From assembly GCA_905372155.1 (NCBI GenBank), contig CAJPNZ010000003.1, forward strand, positions 1 through 64,000: a stretch of DNA of 64,000 nt, written 5' to 3'. The position numbers were made by a program, and so were the translations under genes. Below the pieces are notes generated by a model. The model saw nothing but the letters and a program-made list of their open reading frames with translations. It searched no databases and was not told the DNA's origin. Shown here piece by piece: positions 1-8,752 of the stretch. Source of the stretch: Propionibacteriaceae bacterium (GTDB lineage: Bacteria > Actinomycetota > Actinomycetes > Propionibacteriales > Propionibacteriaceae). The number at the start of each line of letters is the position of its first letter. Positions within the stretch are counted from its first letter, which is position 1.

Positions 1-805
1 GGTTCTGGGGGGTGACCCCTGCCCCCAGCGCCCAGGCCATGGCCCAGATGACCAGGTTCGGGAGCCACACCAGCTGGATGACGATCAGCAGGATCCCTGC
101 CGTGCCATCGCCTCCGAGGCCGTCGGCGATGGCGGCGATACGGTCGCGGCCCAGGATGAGAACGGCCGCAAGCAGCGCTGCCCCGCTTCCCACACAGATG
201 AGGACGGCCACCCCGATCCCCCGCGGAAACGGCCGCAGCCGCACGGGCCACCGCTCGCAGGGGTTGTACCCGACGGCACGCGTCACCCCCCAGAACCCGG
301 AGAGCCCCCCGACCAGCGCGCTCCCAAGGAAGGCCCGGATCGCGGAGGTCTCCGGGACGAAGAACGCGATCAGGGTGGTGAAGACGACGTAGGTTCCCGC
401 ATAGGTACCCCCGACCCGCAGCACCAGTCCTCGGAGTTCATCGGTCTCGTCGATGGCAGCACGGGCCGCCAACCCCGCGACCGGGACTCCGAGCAGGATC
501 AGCACCAGGGTCAGGCCGAGTGGCGCGATGCTGACCGGCTGTCCTCCGATCGTGGTCACCGCCCCGTTGGCGAGCAACAACACCCGGGAGGCCAACCCGA
601 GCGCATCGGCCAGTTGTGACTCCGGAGAGGTCAGCCATCCGAGCGCGGCAGGCCCCGCCATCAGAAGCCACCCCGCCGCCGCCACCGCGAGCGCCCCCAC
701 AGGGGCCAGCACGAACCACGGAATGGTCACCTGCGGTCTCGCCACGCGTGCGGCCTCATCCACATCCACGGTTATCATCCGATGCCGGGAACCGCGTTCC
801 GCCAC
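1..805 (-). CDS. DUF6350 family integral membrane protein (3' end outside window)
   Basis: Reading the minus strand from about 805 gives a long hydrophobic protein with several membrane segments (for example IAPLGLTLVLILLGVPVAG) that is still open at base 1, so its C-terminus lies outside. The stretch near the left edge, WAMAWALGAGVTP, is the conserved tail region of the actinobacterial DUF6350 family, usually found near sucCD and purine genes; its function is not established. I place the start at the GTG at 805 because GGAGG lies five bases upstream; an internal ATG at 778 is a weaker alternative. It diverges from the gene at 908. Confidence 0.75.
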   Translation of the reverse strand, partial: MAERGSRHRMITVDVDEAARVARPQVTIPWFVLAPVGALAVAAAGWLLMAGPAALGWLTSPESQLADALGLASRVLLLANGAVTTIGGQPVSIAPLGLTLVLILLGVPVAGLAARAAIDETDELRGLVLRVGGTYAGTYVVFTTLIAFFVPETSAIRAFLGSALVGGLSGFWGVTRAVGYNPCERWPVRLRPFPRGIGVAVLICVGSGAALLAAVLILGRDRIAAIADGLGGDGTAGILLIVIQLVWLPNLVIWAMAWALGAGVTPQN

Positions 806-907
806 ACCAGCCTCCTTCCTTGATCCAACAGATCACCGAAGTCATGGGTAACCTGTACCAGTGAGATACCGCCCTGGTGGCGGTTCGTCATCCGCGTGGA
901 GGTGAAC

Positions 908-2761
908 ATGACTGACTCCGGCAAGCAACGTCCCCGCAGGGCCTTCTCGGCGGATGACACCCAGCCGGACGGCGTCGACGATACACGTAGCGGACATGCA
1001 GGCCGGGCCCGACGCGGCGCCGTTGAAGACATCGACTCGCCGTTCACCCGCCCCGCCACGTCCTTCGAGGAAAGCGCCGTCCCTGCTCCCGTTCTCCCGG
1101 GAACGGAACGACGCGCCATGCCGGGTTCAGGGGCCGGCAGAAGAGCAATGCGATGGGATGGACTCGATGACGAAACCACTCCCGCGGGACGGGACTCGGC
1201 ATCCGGAACCGCAGTGCATGCCGCGATTTCACCCGCCCGGTACCCGTCCTCCCAACCCGATCCCCAACACCGGGCCCAGCAACCGGCCTCCTCCTGGGGG
1301 GGGTGGCCCGAGCAGCCCTCCCCACCGACCCGGGTGCCCCATCAACCCCGCACCACAACGCACCGTTCCCCGGCCCGGGCTGCAGACCCCGAACCTGAAG
1401 CAGACAATCCCTGGCAGGCGAGCTCCCAGAAGAACCAACACGAGGATCCCGCTGATTCAAAAGGTTGGGTCGCGCATCACAAGCGCATGCTCACCACGTG
1501 GGTGGTGACGGCCATCACGGCAGCCGTCCTGATAGCAGGCGGGATCTTCGTGCTGTCGCGCATGAACAATGCCCACAGCCCAGCCGCCAGCAACGCCAAC
1601 CCCAGCTCGTCGGAAACCAGCAGCACCCCGGTCAATCTCACGGAGGCCTCGCTTCTCGAGACCTCGGATGCAAGCCTCGTCGAACCGGCCGCCAGTTGGA
1701 GCATCACCCAGACCGTCACGGAGAAGGGCAAAGAGACACTCCGCAAGGTGAGCTGCCTGGCGCCCGACCCGGCGGAGATCAACACGACGGCAACCCTGCA
1801 ACGCGCCATTGGGACCCAACATGAGGACAAGCTGGCCCTCATACACCAGATCGACGCGTACGCCAACGAGGAGACCGCCAAGAAGATCTACGAGCAGCGC
1901 GCCACATCCTTGGCCTCCTGCTCCGCGACTCCTGCCCTGATCACGGGCTCCTCCAACGTGGCCGGACTCGGCGACGAAATGCTGCAGATGAGCGTCCTTC
2001 AGGAGAGCAGCGCCCAGCACCACACGATTCTGCTGGTGCGCACAGGCAAGGTGATCAGCCTGCTCGACGTGGCACGCAATAACAGCACCGTCGACCCAAA
2101 GGGCGCGGTGAGCGCCCTGCAGCGCCCCCTGACCGCCACCTGTGAGGCCGCTGCCGGCACCTGCCCCACCACACCCACGGTCACACCGGCCGCTCCGCCC
2201 GCCGCGAACCCACCGGGCTGGCTGATCCCCAACGACCTCCCGATCATCGCCCCGGGGCACCTGGCCTGGAGCGGAGGCAGTCCGAGGGAGGTGGAGCTCT
2301 CCGGGATGGGCTGCGAGGGTGTGAATCTGACCAGCGAGCAGGGCCCCACCGACCGCAAGCAACGCTCCTACGCGGTCGGCTCCTCCGACGAGGCCTTCAA
2401 GATTTTCGGCATCACCCTATACCGTTTCACCTTCGCCGATGAGGCCGCGGCCACTGCCTTCAGCGACCTGCTCTCGGAGAACCTGGCCTCCTGCGCCAAG
2501 AGGGTCGCGGCAGCCAAGGTCACGGAGCTGAGCCCCGTGACCACTGACGGCAGCGACGGCCCGGCCGTGACGGCCCGGCTCTTCGACGTGAAACAACAGA
2601 TAGGCGACGACGGCGCCCAGCGACCGTATCAATTGATAGTCGCCAGATCCGGGACGGCCGTCAGCTATCTGATGTTCACCGGCGTCGGGGAAACCCAGTT
2701 CACTGCGGAACAGCTCACGAACCTGGCCACCCGGCTCGGCCAGCGCACCGCACAGGGATAG
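908..2761 (+). CDS. Membrane-anchored protein with duplicated extracellular sensor-like domain
   Basis: The protein has about 617 residues. The first 190 or so are low-complexity, rich in Pro, Arg and Ser, and presumably cytoplasmic. One membrane helix follows (TWVVTAITAAVLIAGGIFVL), then a Ser/Thr linker and two extracellular domains separated by a Pro-rich linker. Both domains share the same plan: an Ala-rich helix ending in a SC/SCA motif and a later strand of the form VRTGKVISLL or VARSGTAVSYL, so they look like a tandem duplication. They resemble the extracellular sensor domains of PknH-type proteins, but no kinase is present. The ATG at 908 is preferred over the GTG at 896 because GGAGGT precedes it. 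Confidence 0.6.
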   Translation: MTDSGKQRPRRAFSADDTQPDGVDDTRSGHAGRARRGAVEDIDSPFTRPATSFEESAVPAPVLPGTERRAMPGSGAGRRAMRWDGLDDETTPAGRDSASGTAVHAAISPARYPSSQPDPQHRAQQPASSWGGWPEQPSPPTRVPHQPRTTTHRSPARAADPEPEADNPWQASSQKNQHEDPADSKGWVAHHKRMLTTWVVTAITAAVLIAGGIFVLSRMNNAHSPAASNANPSSSETSSTPVNLTEASLLETSDASLVEPAASWSITQTVTEKGKETLRKVSCLAPDPAEINTTATLQRAIGTQHEDKLALIHQIDAYANEETAKKIYEQRATSLASCSATPALITGSSNVAGLGDEMLQMSVLQESSAQHHTILLVRTGKVISLLDVARNNSTVDPKGAVSALQRPLTATCEAAAGTCPTTPTVTPAAPPAANPPGWLIPNDLPIIAPGHLAWSGGSPREVELSGMGCEGVNLTSEQGPTDRKQRSYAVGSSDEAFKIFGITLYRFTFADEAAATAFSDLLSENLASCAKRVAAAKVTELSPVTTDGSDGPAVTARLFDVKQQIGDDGAQRPYQLIVARSGTAVSYLMFTGVGETQFTAEQLTNLATRLGQRTAQG

Positions 2762-2878
2762 CGAGCCAGACCTGAAAGCAGGGACGAGAACAAAATCGCC
2801 GCTCGGTCGCGTCGGACGTTGACCCGACTCGAAACTTGATTTTGAGAGCATGCTGAGAATTGCTAAGGTTTGCGTCGG

Positions 2879-3949
2879 ATGTCCATCAAGAGCGGAGACA
2901 CAGCCTTGAATCACGCGGAAAAGGCCAGTACGCCGAAAAGGGCCATGGTTGAGGTCGATCATTTCGATCTCCCCGATGAGCAATCCGACGAAAACGACCT
3001 CGTGGAGGTCTCCACGGCTCCCCCGACGAGGCGGCGCCGACGCCTCGGGAAGGTCTCGATCGCCTCCGGTCTTGCCGGTTTGCTCGCGGTCGGTACCCTG
3101 TTCAGCTGGGCTTGGTATTCCCGCACATCGGGGAGCGAGACCGTCTCCGATCAAGTGGCCAGTGATGCCGCCGTCCCGGAGGCCGCGGCTCAGGCCGTGG
3201 AACAGGGTTTTGGCGGCTCCGGCGTTTCTTCCCGTTCCGGGGTGCGCGGCAACCTGGATTCAGCCGTCGCGGATGAGAACGCCAAGGAACACGACGCCTC
3301 CCTCAAGTCCTCCCATGACAGCACCTTGGAGAACAGCGCGGACGAGACCGCGGCTGAACGCGAGCAGCTGATCGAGGCCGACCTCAAGCTCGTTGCCGCA
3401 CAGGCGGAGAAGATTGAGGCCGAGAAGAAGCAGGCCGAGGAACGCCTCAGCGCCGCGCGCGAGTCATTGAAGAAGGCCGGTGTCGACACATCTCAGATCT
3501 CCGCCGAGGATTTGGCCGCGGCCTCCGCCGGGGGCGGTTCCATGCCGCTCAAGGAGAACTACTCCATCGGCTCCAGCTTCGGACAAACCGGCGCGTGGGC
3601 CCGGTACCACACGGGACAAGACTTCCCAGCACCGGTGGGAACCCCCATCTACGCCGCCGCGTCCGGAATCGTGCTAAGCCCCACCGCCGCCTCCTGGGCA
3701 GGCAACAACGTGGTGATCATGCACCTGAACGGCGGCATGACCCTGTACGCGCACCAGTCGCAGGTCGTGGTGAAGCCGGGACAGGCGGTCAAGGCCGGCG
3801 ATCTGATCGGTTATGTCGGGGTGACGGGTCGTTCCTTCGGCCCTCACCTGCACTTCGAGTACTACCCTGCGGGCACCACGCCCGGTGATGTCTACAAGGC
3901 CACCGACCCCATGGAATTTCTTCGCAGCCAAGGCGTCACCATCCGCTGA
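2879..3949 (+). CDS. Membrane-anchored M23 family metallopeptidase
   Basis: About 356 residues. The N-terminal cytoplasmic part is acidic and is followed by an Arg patch and one transmembrane helix (residues about 59-79). A charged coiled-coil segment lies at 158-200, and the C-terminus is a lysostaphin-type M23 (LytM) domain. The zinc and catalytic residues are visible: H244 and D248 in HTGQDF, H292 in YAHQSQ, and H323/H325 in the HLHFEYY motif. This predicts a peptidoglycan endopeptidase acting outside the membrane, in the manner of cell-separation hydrolases. The start is uncertain: TTG at 2870, ATG at 2879 and TTG at 2908 are all in frame, with only a weak AAGG ahead of 2879. Confidence 0.8.
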   Translation: MSIKSGDTALNHAEKASTPKRAMVEVDHFDLPDEQSDENDLVEVSTAPPTRRRRRLGKVSIASGLAGLLAVGTLFSWAWYSRTSGSETVSDQVASDAAVPEAAAQAVEQGFGGSGVSSRSGVRGNLDSAVADENAKEHDASLKSSHDSTLENSADETAAEREQLIEADLKLVAAQAEKIEAEKKQAEERLSAARESLKKAGVDTSQISAEDLAAASAGGGSMPLKENYSIGSSFGQTGAWARYHTGQDFPAPVGTPIYAAASGIVLSPTAASWAGNNVVIMHLNGGMTLYAHQSQVVVKPGQAVKAGDLIGYVGVTGRSFGPHLHFEYYPAGTTPGDVYKATDPMEFLRSQGVTIR

Positions 3950-3974
3950 CGGTTCTGAACTTCCTTCTCGGTTC

Positions 3975-4006
3975 ACGGGGTTCCGCGCATCCGCCCGGAA
4001 CCCCGT
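3975..4006. terminator. Bidirectional hairpin terminator
   Basis: A perfect 10-bp stem (ACGGGGTTCC pairing with GGAACCCCGT) around a 12-base loop lies between the converging ends of the M23 peptidase gene and pcrA. It probably terminates transcription from both sides. Confidence 0.75.
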
Positions 4007-4017
4007 TGCTCGGTTTC

Positions 4018-6414
4018 CTACAGTTTCTCCATGGGCGCGTGACTGATGGCGAGACGCTTCTTCCCCGCCGACCCGAAGTCCACGTCCACCTGTTGCTTCG
4101 GCCCGGCCCCGTGGACGGCCAGCACCGTTCCGAGCCCGAAGGCGGTGTGGGCCACACGGTCCCCGACCGCCAGGTCGCTGGCCGCCGGGCTTTTCCCACC
4201 CCCGGTTCCGAAGCTCAACGCTTCCCTGGTCCGGGATCTGCGCTCCGCGTTGCTGGCAGCCCACGTGGTCGGGGTCTCACCGAGACGACGCCAGTCCATC
4301 AGCCCCGCCGGGATCTCCTCCAGGAAACGGGAGGGCGGGTTGTGGCTCGGCTGCCCGAAGGTGACCCGCATCGTGGCACGGGAGAGGTGCAGCAGTTTGC
4401 GGGCCCGCGTGATGCCGACATAGGCCAGCCGGCGTTCCTCCTCCAGCTCGTCCCGCGACTCCATGGCACGCAGGTGGGGAAAGACGCCATCCTCCATGCC
4501 GGTGAGAAACACGGTGTCGAATTCCAGGCCCTTCGCGGTGTGCAGAGTCATGAGGGTTACCACGCCCTGCCCCTGTTCCCCGTCCGGCACCTGATCGGAG
4601 TCAGCGACCAGAGCGATCCGCTCCAGGAAGGCGGGCAGCGAGGCATCAGGCTCGGGCATTCCCGCCGCCAGCCCGGATTCGCTCTCCTCGTCGAGATCGA
4701 CGGCGTTCGCAGCCGCGACGAACTCTGCCGCCACGTTGACCAGCTCCTCCAGGTTCTCCAGGCGCGTCTCGTCCTGGGGGTCGGTGGAGTTCTGCAACTC
4801 CGCGAGGTACCCGGAGTCGGTGAGCACCGAGGCGAGGATCTCGTCAGCGGGATCGCCCTGGGCCATTTTCACGCGGTGCCGCTCGATCAGGTCCACAAAA
4901 CCGCGGATCTGTTTCACCGAACGGGTCGCAAGACCCGGCGCCTCCTCGCCGCGCGAGAGGGCATCGAAGAAGCAGATGCGTTCCGCGCCGGCCAGCGACG
5001 AGACCGCCGCCACGGCCCGGTCACCGATGCCGCGTTTGGGAACGTTGAGGATCCGCCGCACCGACACGTCATCGGCGGGGTTGGCGATGGCCCGGAGGTA
5101 GGCGATGGCGTCGCGGATCTCCCTGCGTTCGTAGAACCGCACCCCACCGACCACCCGGTAGGGCATCCCGACGCGGATGAAAACCTCCTCGAGCGCCCGG
5201 GACTGGGCGTTGGTCCGGTAGAACACCGCGACGTCGCCGTAGCGGGCACGGCCGTCGTCGACGAGCCGGTCGATCTCCCCCGCCACGAACTGCGCCTCGT
5301 CGTGTTCGGTGTCGGCAACCCAGCCGACGATCGGGGCGCCATCCCCCAGGTCGCTCCACAACGCCTTGTCGCGGCGTCCCCGGTTCCTGGCGATCACCGC
5401 GTTAGCGGCCTGGAGCACGGTGTTGGTGGAGCGGTAGTTCTGGTCCAGCACGATCGTCCTGGCGCCCGGGAAGTCGTTCTCGAAATCGAGAATGTTGCGG
5501 ATCGTCGCCCCCCGGAAGGCGTAGATGGACTGGTCCGAGTCGCCCACCACCATCAGCTCGGCCGGCTCCACCGCCGGCGTCCCCGTGGCCGACGAGGTGG
5601 CCTGTCCGCAGAGTTCGCGGATCAACGCGTACTGGGCGTGGTTGGTGTCCTGGTACTCGTCCACCAGCACGTGGCGGAACCTTCGGCGGTACTTCTCGCG
5701 GATCTCGGGGAACGCCTGGAACAGGTTCACGGTGGTCATGATCAGGTCGTCGAAGTCGAGGGCGTTGGCGGCCCGCAGCCGCGCCTGGTAGTCCTCGTAG
5801 ACCTCGGCGTTGGCCTTCGCCACCGGGCCGGAGGCCTGCTCCTTCGCGGTCTCGAAGTCCACCAGGTCGTTCTTCCAGCTGCTGATGGCGTTCATCACCG
5901 CGCGCACCGGGAATCGTTTCGGATCGAGTTGTTGGTCCCTCATCACCAAAGACATCAGGCGCTTGGAGTCGGTGTCGTCATAGATGGAGAAGGACCTGGC
6001 GATACCGAAGCGGTCGATCTCGGAACGCAGGATGCGCACGCAGGCCGAGTGGAAGGTGGAGACCCACATTAGCTTCGCCCGATTCCCGACCAGCCCGGCC
6101 ACCCGCTCCCGCATCTCGGCGGCGGCCTTGTTGGTGAAGGTGATGGCCAGCACCGCACCTGGATGCACCCCCCGGATCCCCACCAGATGCGCGATCCGCC
6201 GGGTCAGCACCCTCGTCTTGCCGGAACCGGCACCCGCCACGACCAGCACCGGGGAACCGGCATGGACGACGGCCGCCCGCTGCGGTTCGTTCAGGCCCGC
6301 CAGCAGTTCCTTCTCGTCGACGGCCCGCGCGGCACCCCGCGGAGAGGGTGTGGCGGCGGTCGCCTCGTCAGGCGCGAAAACGGCAGCAAGATCGGGGAAG
6401 AGGGAATCAGACAT
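4018..6414 (-). CDS. pcrA: ATP-dependent DNA helicase PcrA/UvrD
   Basis: A 798-residue superfamily 1A 3'-5' DNA helicase for repair and plasmid or replication restart. All core motifs are visible: Walker A GAGSGKTR (residues 61-68), ITFTNKAAAEMRERV, DEYQDTN, QNYRS, TAKGLEFDTVFLTGMEDGVFPH and YVGITRARKLL. The C-terminus (VGDRVAHTAFGLGTVLAV) is the Tudor-like domain typical of PcrA, which binds RNA polymerase in Bacillus. The start is the ATG at 6414. The same frame stays open far upstream, but that part is antisense to the phospholipase gene. A disordered Ala/Pro-rich leader precedes the helicase core. Confidence 0.95.
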   Translation of the reverse strand: MSDSLFPDLAAVFAPDEATAATPSPRGAARAVDEKELLAGLNEPQRAAVVHAGSPVLVVAGAGSGKTRVLTRRIAHLVGIRGVHPGAVLAITFTNKAAAEMRERVAGLVGNRAKLMWVSTFHSACVRILRSEIDRFGIARSFSIYDDTDSKRLMSLVMRDQQLDPKRFPVRAVMNAISSWKNDLVDFETAKEQASGPVAKANAEVYEDYQARLRAANALDFDDLIMTTVNLFQAFPEIREKYRRRFRHVLVDEYQDTNHAQYALIRELCGQATSSATGTPAVEPAELMVVGDSDQSIYAFRGATIRNILDFENDFPGARTIVLDQNYRSTNTVLQAANAVIARNRGRRDKALWSDLGDGAPIVGWVADTEHDEAQFVAGEIDRLVDDGRARYGDVAVFYRTNAQSRALEEVFIRVGMPYRVVGGVRFYERREIRDAIAYLRAIANPADDVSVRRILNVPKRGIGDRAVAAVSSLAGAERICFFDALSRGEEAPGLATRSVKQIRGFVDLIERHRVKMAQGDPADEILASVLTDSGYLAELQNSTDPQDETRLENLEELVNVAAEFVAAANAVDLDEESESGLAAGMPEPDASLPAFLERIALVADSDQVPDGEQGQGVVTLMTLHTAKGLEFDTVFLTGMEDGVFPHLRAMESRDELEEERRLAYVGITRARKLLHLSRATMRVTFGQPSHNPPSRFLEEIPAGLMDWRRLGETPTTWAASNAERRSRTREALSFGTGGGKSPAASDLAVGDRVAHTAFGLGTVLAVHGAGPKQQVDVDFGSAGKKRLAISHAPMEKL

Positions 6415-6444
6415 CGTGCCATCACCGTAATAGGCTTGGCCGTC

Positions 6445-7677
6445 ATGAGGCGAGTCCTGAGGTTCCTCCGTGTCGTGATTCCCCGGATCAGCGTCGGCCT
6501 GCTGCTGACGCAACTCGCCCTCATGATCGGGGTCACCGGCTGGGAGTCGCTGCGGAAGAAGCACCGGAAGCTGCGGCGTTTTCCCTACTCCCCCGCCAAA
6601 CCGGTGGCCGTCGGCCAGGACGAGGTCACCGTCTACACCTTCGGCGAGGACCTCTACCGTGACATGCTCGCCGCCATCGACGGCGCCCGGAAGGTGGTGA
6701 ACTTCGAGACCTACATCTGGAAGTCCGACGAGGTGGGAGAAGCCTTCAAGGAGGCTCTGGGCCGGGCGGCCGCCCGCGGGGTCGAGGTGAACGTCATCTG
6801 GGATGATTTCGCGAATCTCGTGGTGCCGCGTCGTTTCTTCACCATGCCGGAGGGAGTGCTCGCGCTCCGGCATCCGGCCTTCCCGAAACCCTGGTCGCCG
6901 AAAACCTGGGGACGCGACCACCGCAAACTCCTGATCATCGACCACGAAAAGGGATTCATCGGCGGCTACAACATCGGCAAGCTGTACGCGCAGCAGTGGC
7001 GCGACACCCACGCCCGCGTGGTCGGTCCCGGGGCTGCGGAGCTGGAGAACGCCTTCGTCGACTTCTGGAATCAGAACGCCGGTAGGCAGGGACTGCCAAG
7101 GCTCTCCAACGATCAGCAGAGGCGCTGGAATTCCCCTTTGAAGGTGCACCGGAACGTGCCGCGGATTCAGGTCTACCCGATCCGAAACATGTACCTCGAG
7201 GCCATCGACCGCGCCACCGAACGCATCTGGCTGACCCACGCCTACCTCATCCCCGACGACGACCTGGTGGCCGCGCTCCGAGACGCCGTGAAACGCGGAG
7301 TGGACGTCCGGATCATCGTTCCCGACCGCTCCAACCACGCCGTGGCGGACTGGTTGTCGCGGGGTTTCTACACCGACCTGTTGAACTCCGGCATCCGGTT
7401 GTTCCTCTACCAGGGAGCGATGGTGCACTCGAAAACCGCGGTGATCGACGGCACCTGGTCCACCATCGGAACCGCGAACCTGGATCGCCTGAGCCTGTGG
7501 GGCAACTACGAAGCCAACCTCGAGATCACCGACCGCGACGTGGCCGCCCACATGGAACACATCTTCGCCGTGGACGAGGACAACACCGTGGAACTGACCG
7601 CCGATGCCTGGCACCGCCGCCCTTGGTGGAAGAAGCTCGCCGAGTCCCTGCTCAGTCCCTGGCGTCCACTGTTCTGA
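6445..7677 (+). CDS. Phospholipase D-like / cardiolipin synthase family protein
   Basis: A 410-residue protein with one N-terminal hydrophobic helix (residues about 13-31) and two HKD motifs: H159-K161-D166 in HRKLLIID followed by GG, and H328-K330-D335 in HSKTAVIDGTWSTIGTANLD. This is the arrangement of cardiolipin synthases and other membrane PLD-family phosphatidyltransferases. The predicted role is membrane phospholipid transfer or hydrolysis at the inner face. It diverges from pcrA with only about 30 bases between the start codons. The start at 6445 has a poor ribosome site, and an in-frame TTG lies at 6436. Confidence 0.85.
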   Translation: MRRVLRFLRVVIPRISVGLLLTQLALMIGVTGWESLRKKHRKLRRFPYSPAKPVAVGQDEVTVYTFGEDLYRDMLAAIDGARKVVNFETYIWKSDEVGEAFKEALGRAAARGVEVNVIWDDFANLVVPRRFFTMPEGVLALRHPAFPKPWSPKTWGRDHRKLLIIDHEKGFIGGYNIGKLYAQQWRDTHARVVGPGAAELENAFVDFWNQNAGRQGLPRLSNDQQRRWNSPLKVHRNVPRIQVYPIRNMYLEAIDRATERIWLTHAYLIPDDDLVAALRDAVKRGVDVRIIVPDRSNHAVADWLSRGFYTDLLNSGIRLFLYQGAMVHSKTAVIDGTWSTIGTANLDRLSLWGNYEANLEITDRDVAAHMEHIFAVDEDNTVELTADAWHRRPWWKKLAESLLSPWRPLF

Positions 7678-7746
7678 ACGACACACGGGGACGAACCGGG
7701 GGTTCACCTGATGGTGTGCGGCCCTGCAACAAGGCATGCTTGATAC

Positions 7747-8010
7747 ATGTTCACCCTCATCGCATACATCATCATCGGTCTGATCGGCGGCAGCATCGCC
7801 AAGGCGATCATGCCCGGCGAGGAAGGCGGCGGCTGGGTCGCCACCGCCGCCCTCGGTGCCTTCGGAGCCCTGCTCGCCGGTTGGCTCGGCCAGTTGATCT
7901 TCGACTCCTCCTACCGCGGGATCTTCTCCATCCGCGGCCTGATCTTCTCCGTGGTCGGAGCCGTCATCATCCTGGCGGTACAGGGCTGGTTCAAGAAACG
8001 CAAGGCCTGA
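7747..8010 (+). CDS. GlsB/YeaQ/YmgE family stress-associated membrane protein
   Basis: An 87-residue protein with three hydrophobic helices and the family signature GLIGGSIAKAIMPG near the N-terminus and GAFGALLAGWLG in the middle; it ends in a Lys/Arg tail (KKRKA). The family is found in general and acid-stress regulons, but no biochemical activity is known. It stands alone, followed at once by a strong hairpin. Confidence 0.85.
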   Translation: MFTLIAYIIIGLIGGSIAKAIMPGEEGGGWVATAALGAFGALLAGWLGQLIFDSSYRGIFSIRGLIFSVVGAVIILAVQGWFKKRKA

Positions 8011-8020
8011 TACCAAGGGA

Positions 8021-8062
8021 CGTGACTCGCCGGCTACCCATCGGGGTGACCGGCGAGTCACG
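8021..8062. terminator. Strong hairpin between convergent genes
   Basis: A perfect 13-bp stem (CGTGACTCGCCGG with its complement) and a 16-base loop lie just after the YeaQ-like gene and before the converging stop of the response regulator at 8087. It likely serves both transcripts. Confidence 0.75.
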
Positions 8063-8086
8063 TTCCGCGAACCACGGATTCCCGGT

Positions 8087-8752
8087 TCACACCAGATGCC
8101 GGTCCGTGGCCCATTTGGTGAGTTGGTGCCGGTTGCTCAATTGGAGTTTCCGCAGCACCGACGACACGTGGGTTTCCACTGTCTTTATGGAGATGAACAG
8201 TTCCCGCGCCACCTCACGGTACGAGTAGCCGCGGGCAATCAGTTTCAACACCTCGCGTTCCCGGGAACTGAGTCGGTCCAGTTCCTCGTCGATGCTGGAG
8301 ATGTCGACGGCACCGGAGAAGGCATCCAGCACGAAACCGGCCAGACGCGGCGAGAACACCGCATCGCCGGAAGCCACCCGCTGGATACCCTCGACGAGCT
8401 CTTCCGAGGAGATCGACTTCGTAACGTATCCTCGTGCGCCCGCCCGGATCACGCCGATCACGTCCTCAGCGGCATCGGAAACCGACAGCGCCAGGAATTT
8501 CACATCGGGAGCCTTCGCGGCCACCTGCTTGATCACCTCGGCTCCACCGCCGCCCGGCAGATGAACGTCGAGCAGCACCACGTCGGGTTTCGTCTCCAGG
8601 ATCGAAACCACCGACGACGCCACGTCGTGGCCCTCCCCCACCACCTGGCACAGTTTCCCGATCTCGTGCCGCACTCCGGCGCGAAACATGGCGTGATCAT
8701 CCACGAGCACCACACGCAACTCTTCCAGCGGTTTGCCCTGTTCCTGACTCAT
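8087..8752 (-). CDS. NarL/LuxR family response regulator
   Basis: A 221-residue regulator. The receiver domain has acidic residues D18/D19 and the phospho-acceptor D62 in VVLLDVHLPG; a C-terminal LuxR-type helix-turn-helix follows (LSSREREVLKLIARGYSYREVARELFIS, then KTVETHVSSVLRKL). Its start overlaps the stop of the upstream histidine kinase gene (ATGA), so the two are translationally coupled and form a two-component system. Because the kinase has a PspC domain and divergent PspC genes lie next door, the likely targets are the genes at 10122-11661, but that is inference. Confidence 0.92.
   Translation of the reverse strand: MSQEQGKPLEELRVVLVDDHAMFRAGVRHEIGKLCQVVGEGHDVASSVVSILETKPDVVLLDVHLPGGGGAEVIKQVAAKAPDVKFLALSVSDAAEDVIGVIRAGARGYVTKSISSEELVEGIQRVASGDAVFSPRLAGFVLDAFSGAVDISSIDEELDRLSSREREVLKLIARGYSYREVARELFISIKTVETHVSSVLRKLQLSNRHQLTKWATDRHLV

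Noticed and set aside
2762..2878. A c-di-AMP (ydaO-type) riboswitch before the M23 peptidase gene
   Set aside because: Such riboswitches often precede cell-wall hydrolase genes, but the 117-bp gap is too short and lacks the conserved core.
4006..6072. A 688-codon plus-strand frame opposite pcrA
   Set aside because: It is low-complexity Arg/Gly/Val-rich sequence with no domain, lying fully over the PcrA coding strand; a shadow frame.
4018..8061. A single 1347-codon minus-strand frame
   Set aside because: Only 4018-6414 encodes PcrA. The upstream part is antisense to the phospholipase-D gene, which has intact catalytic motifs, so the long frame is a by-product of GC-rich codon bias.
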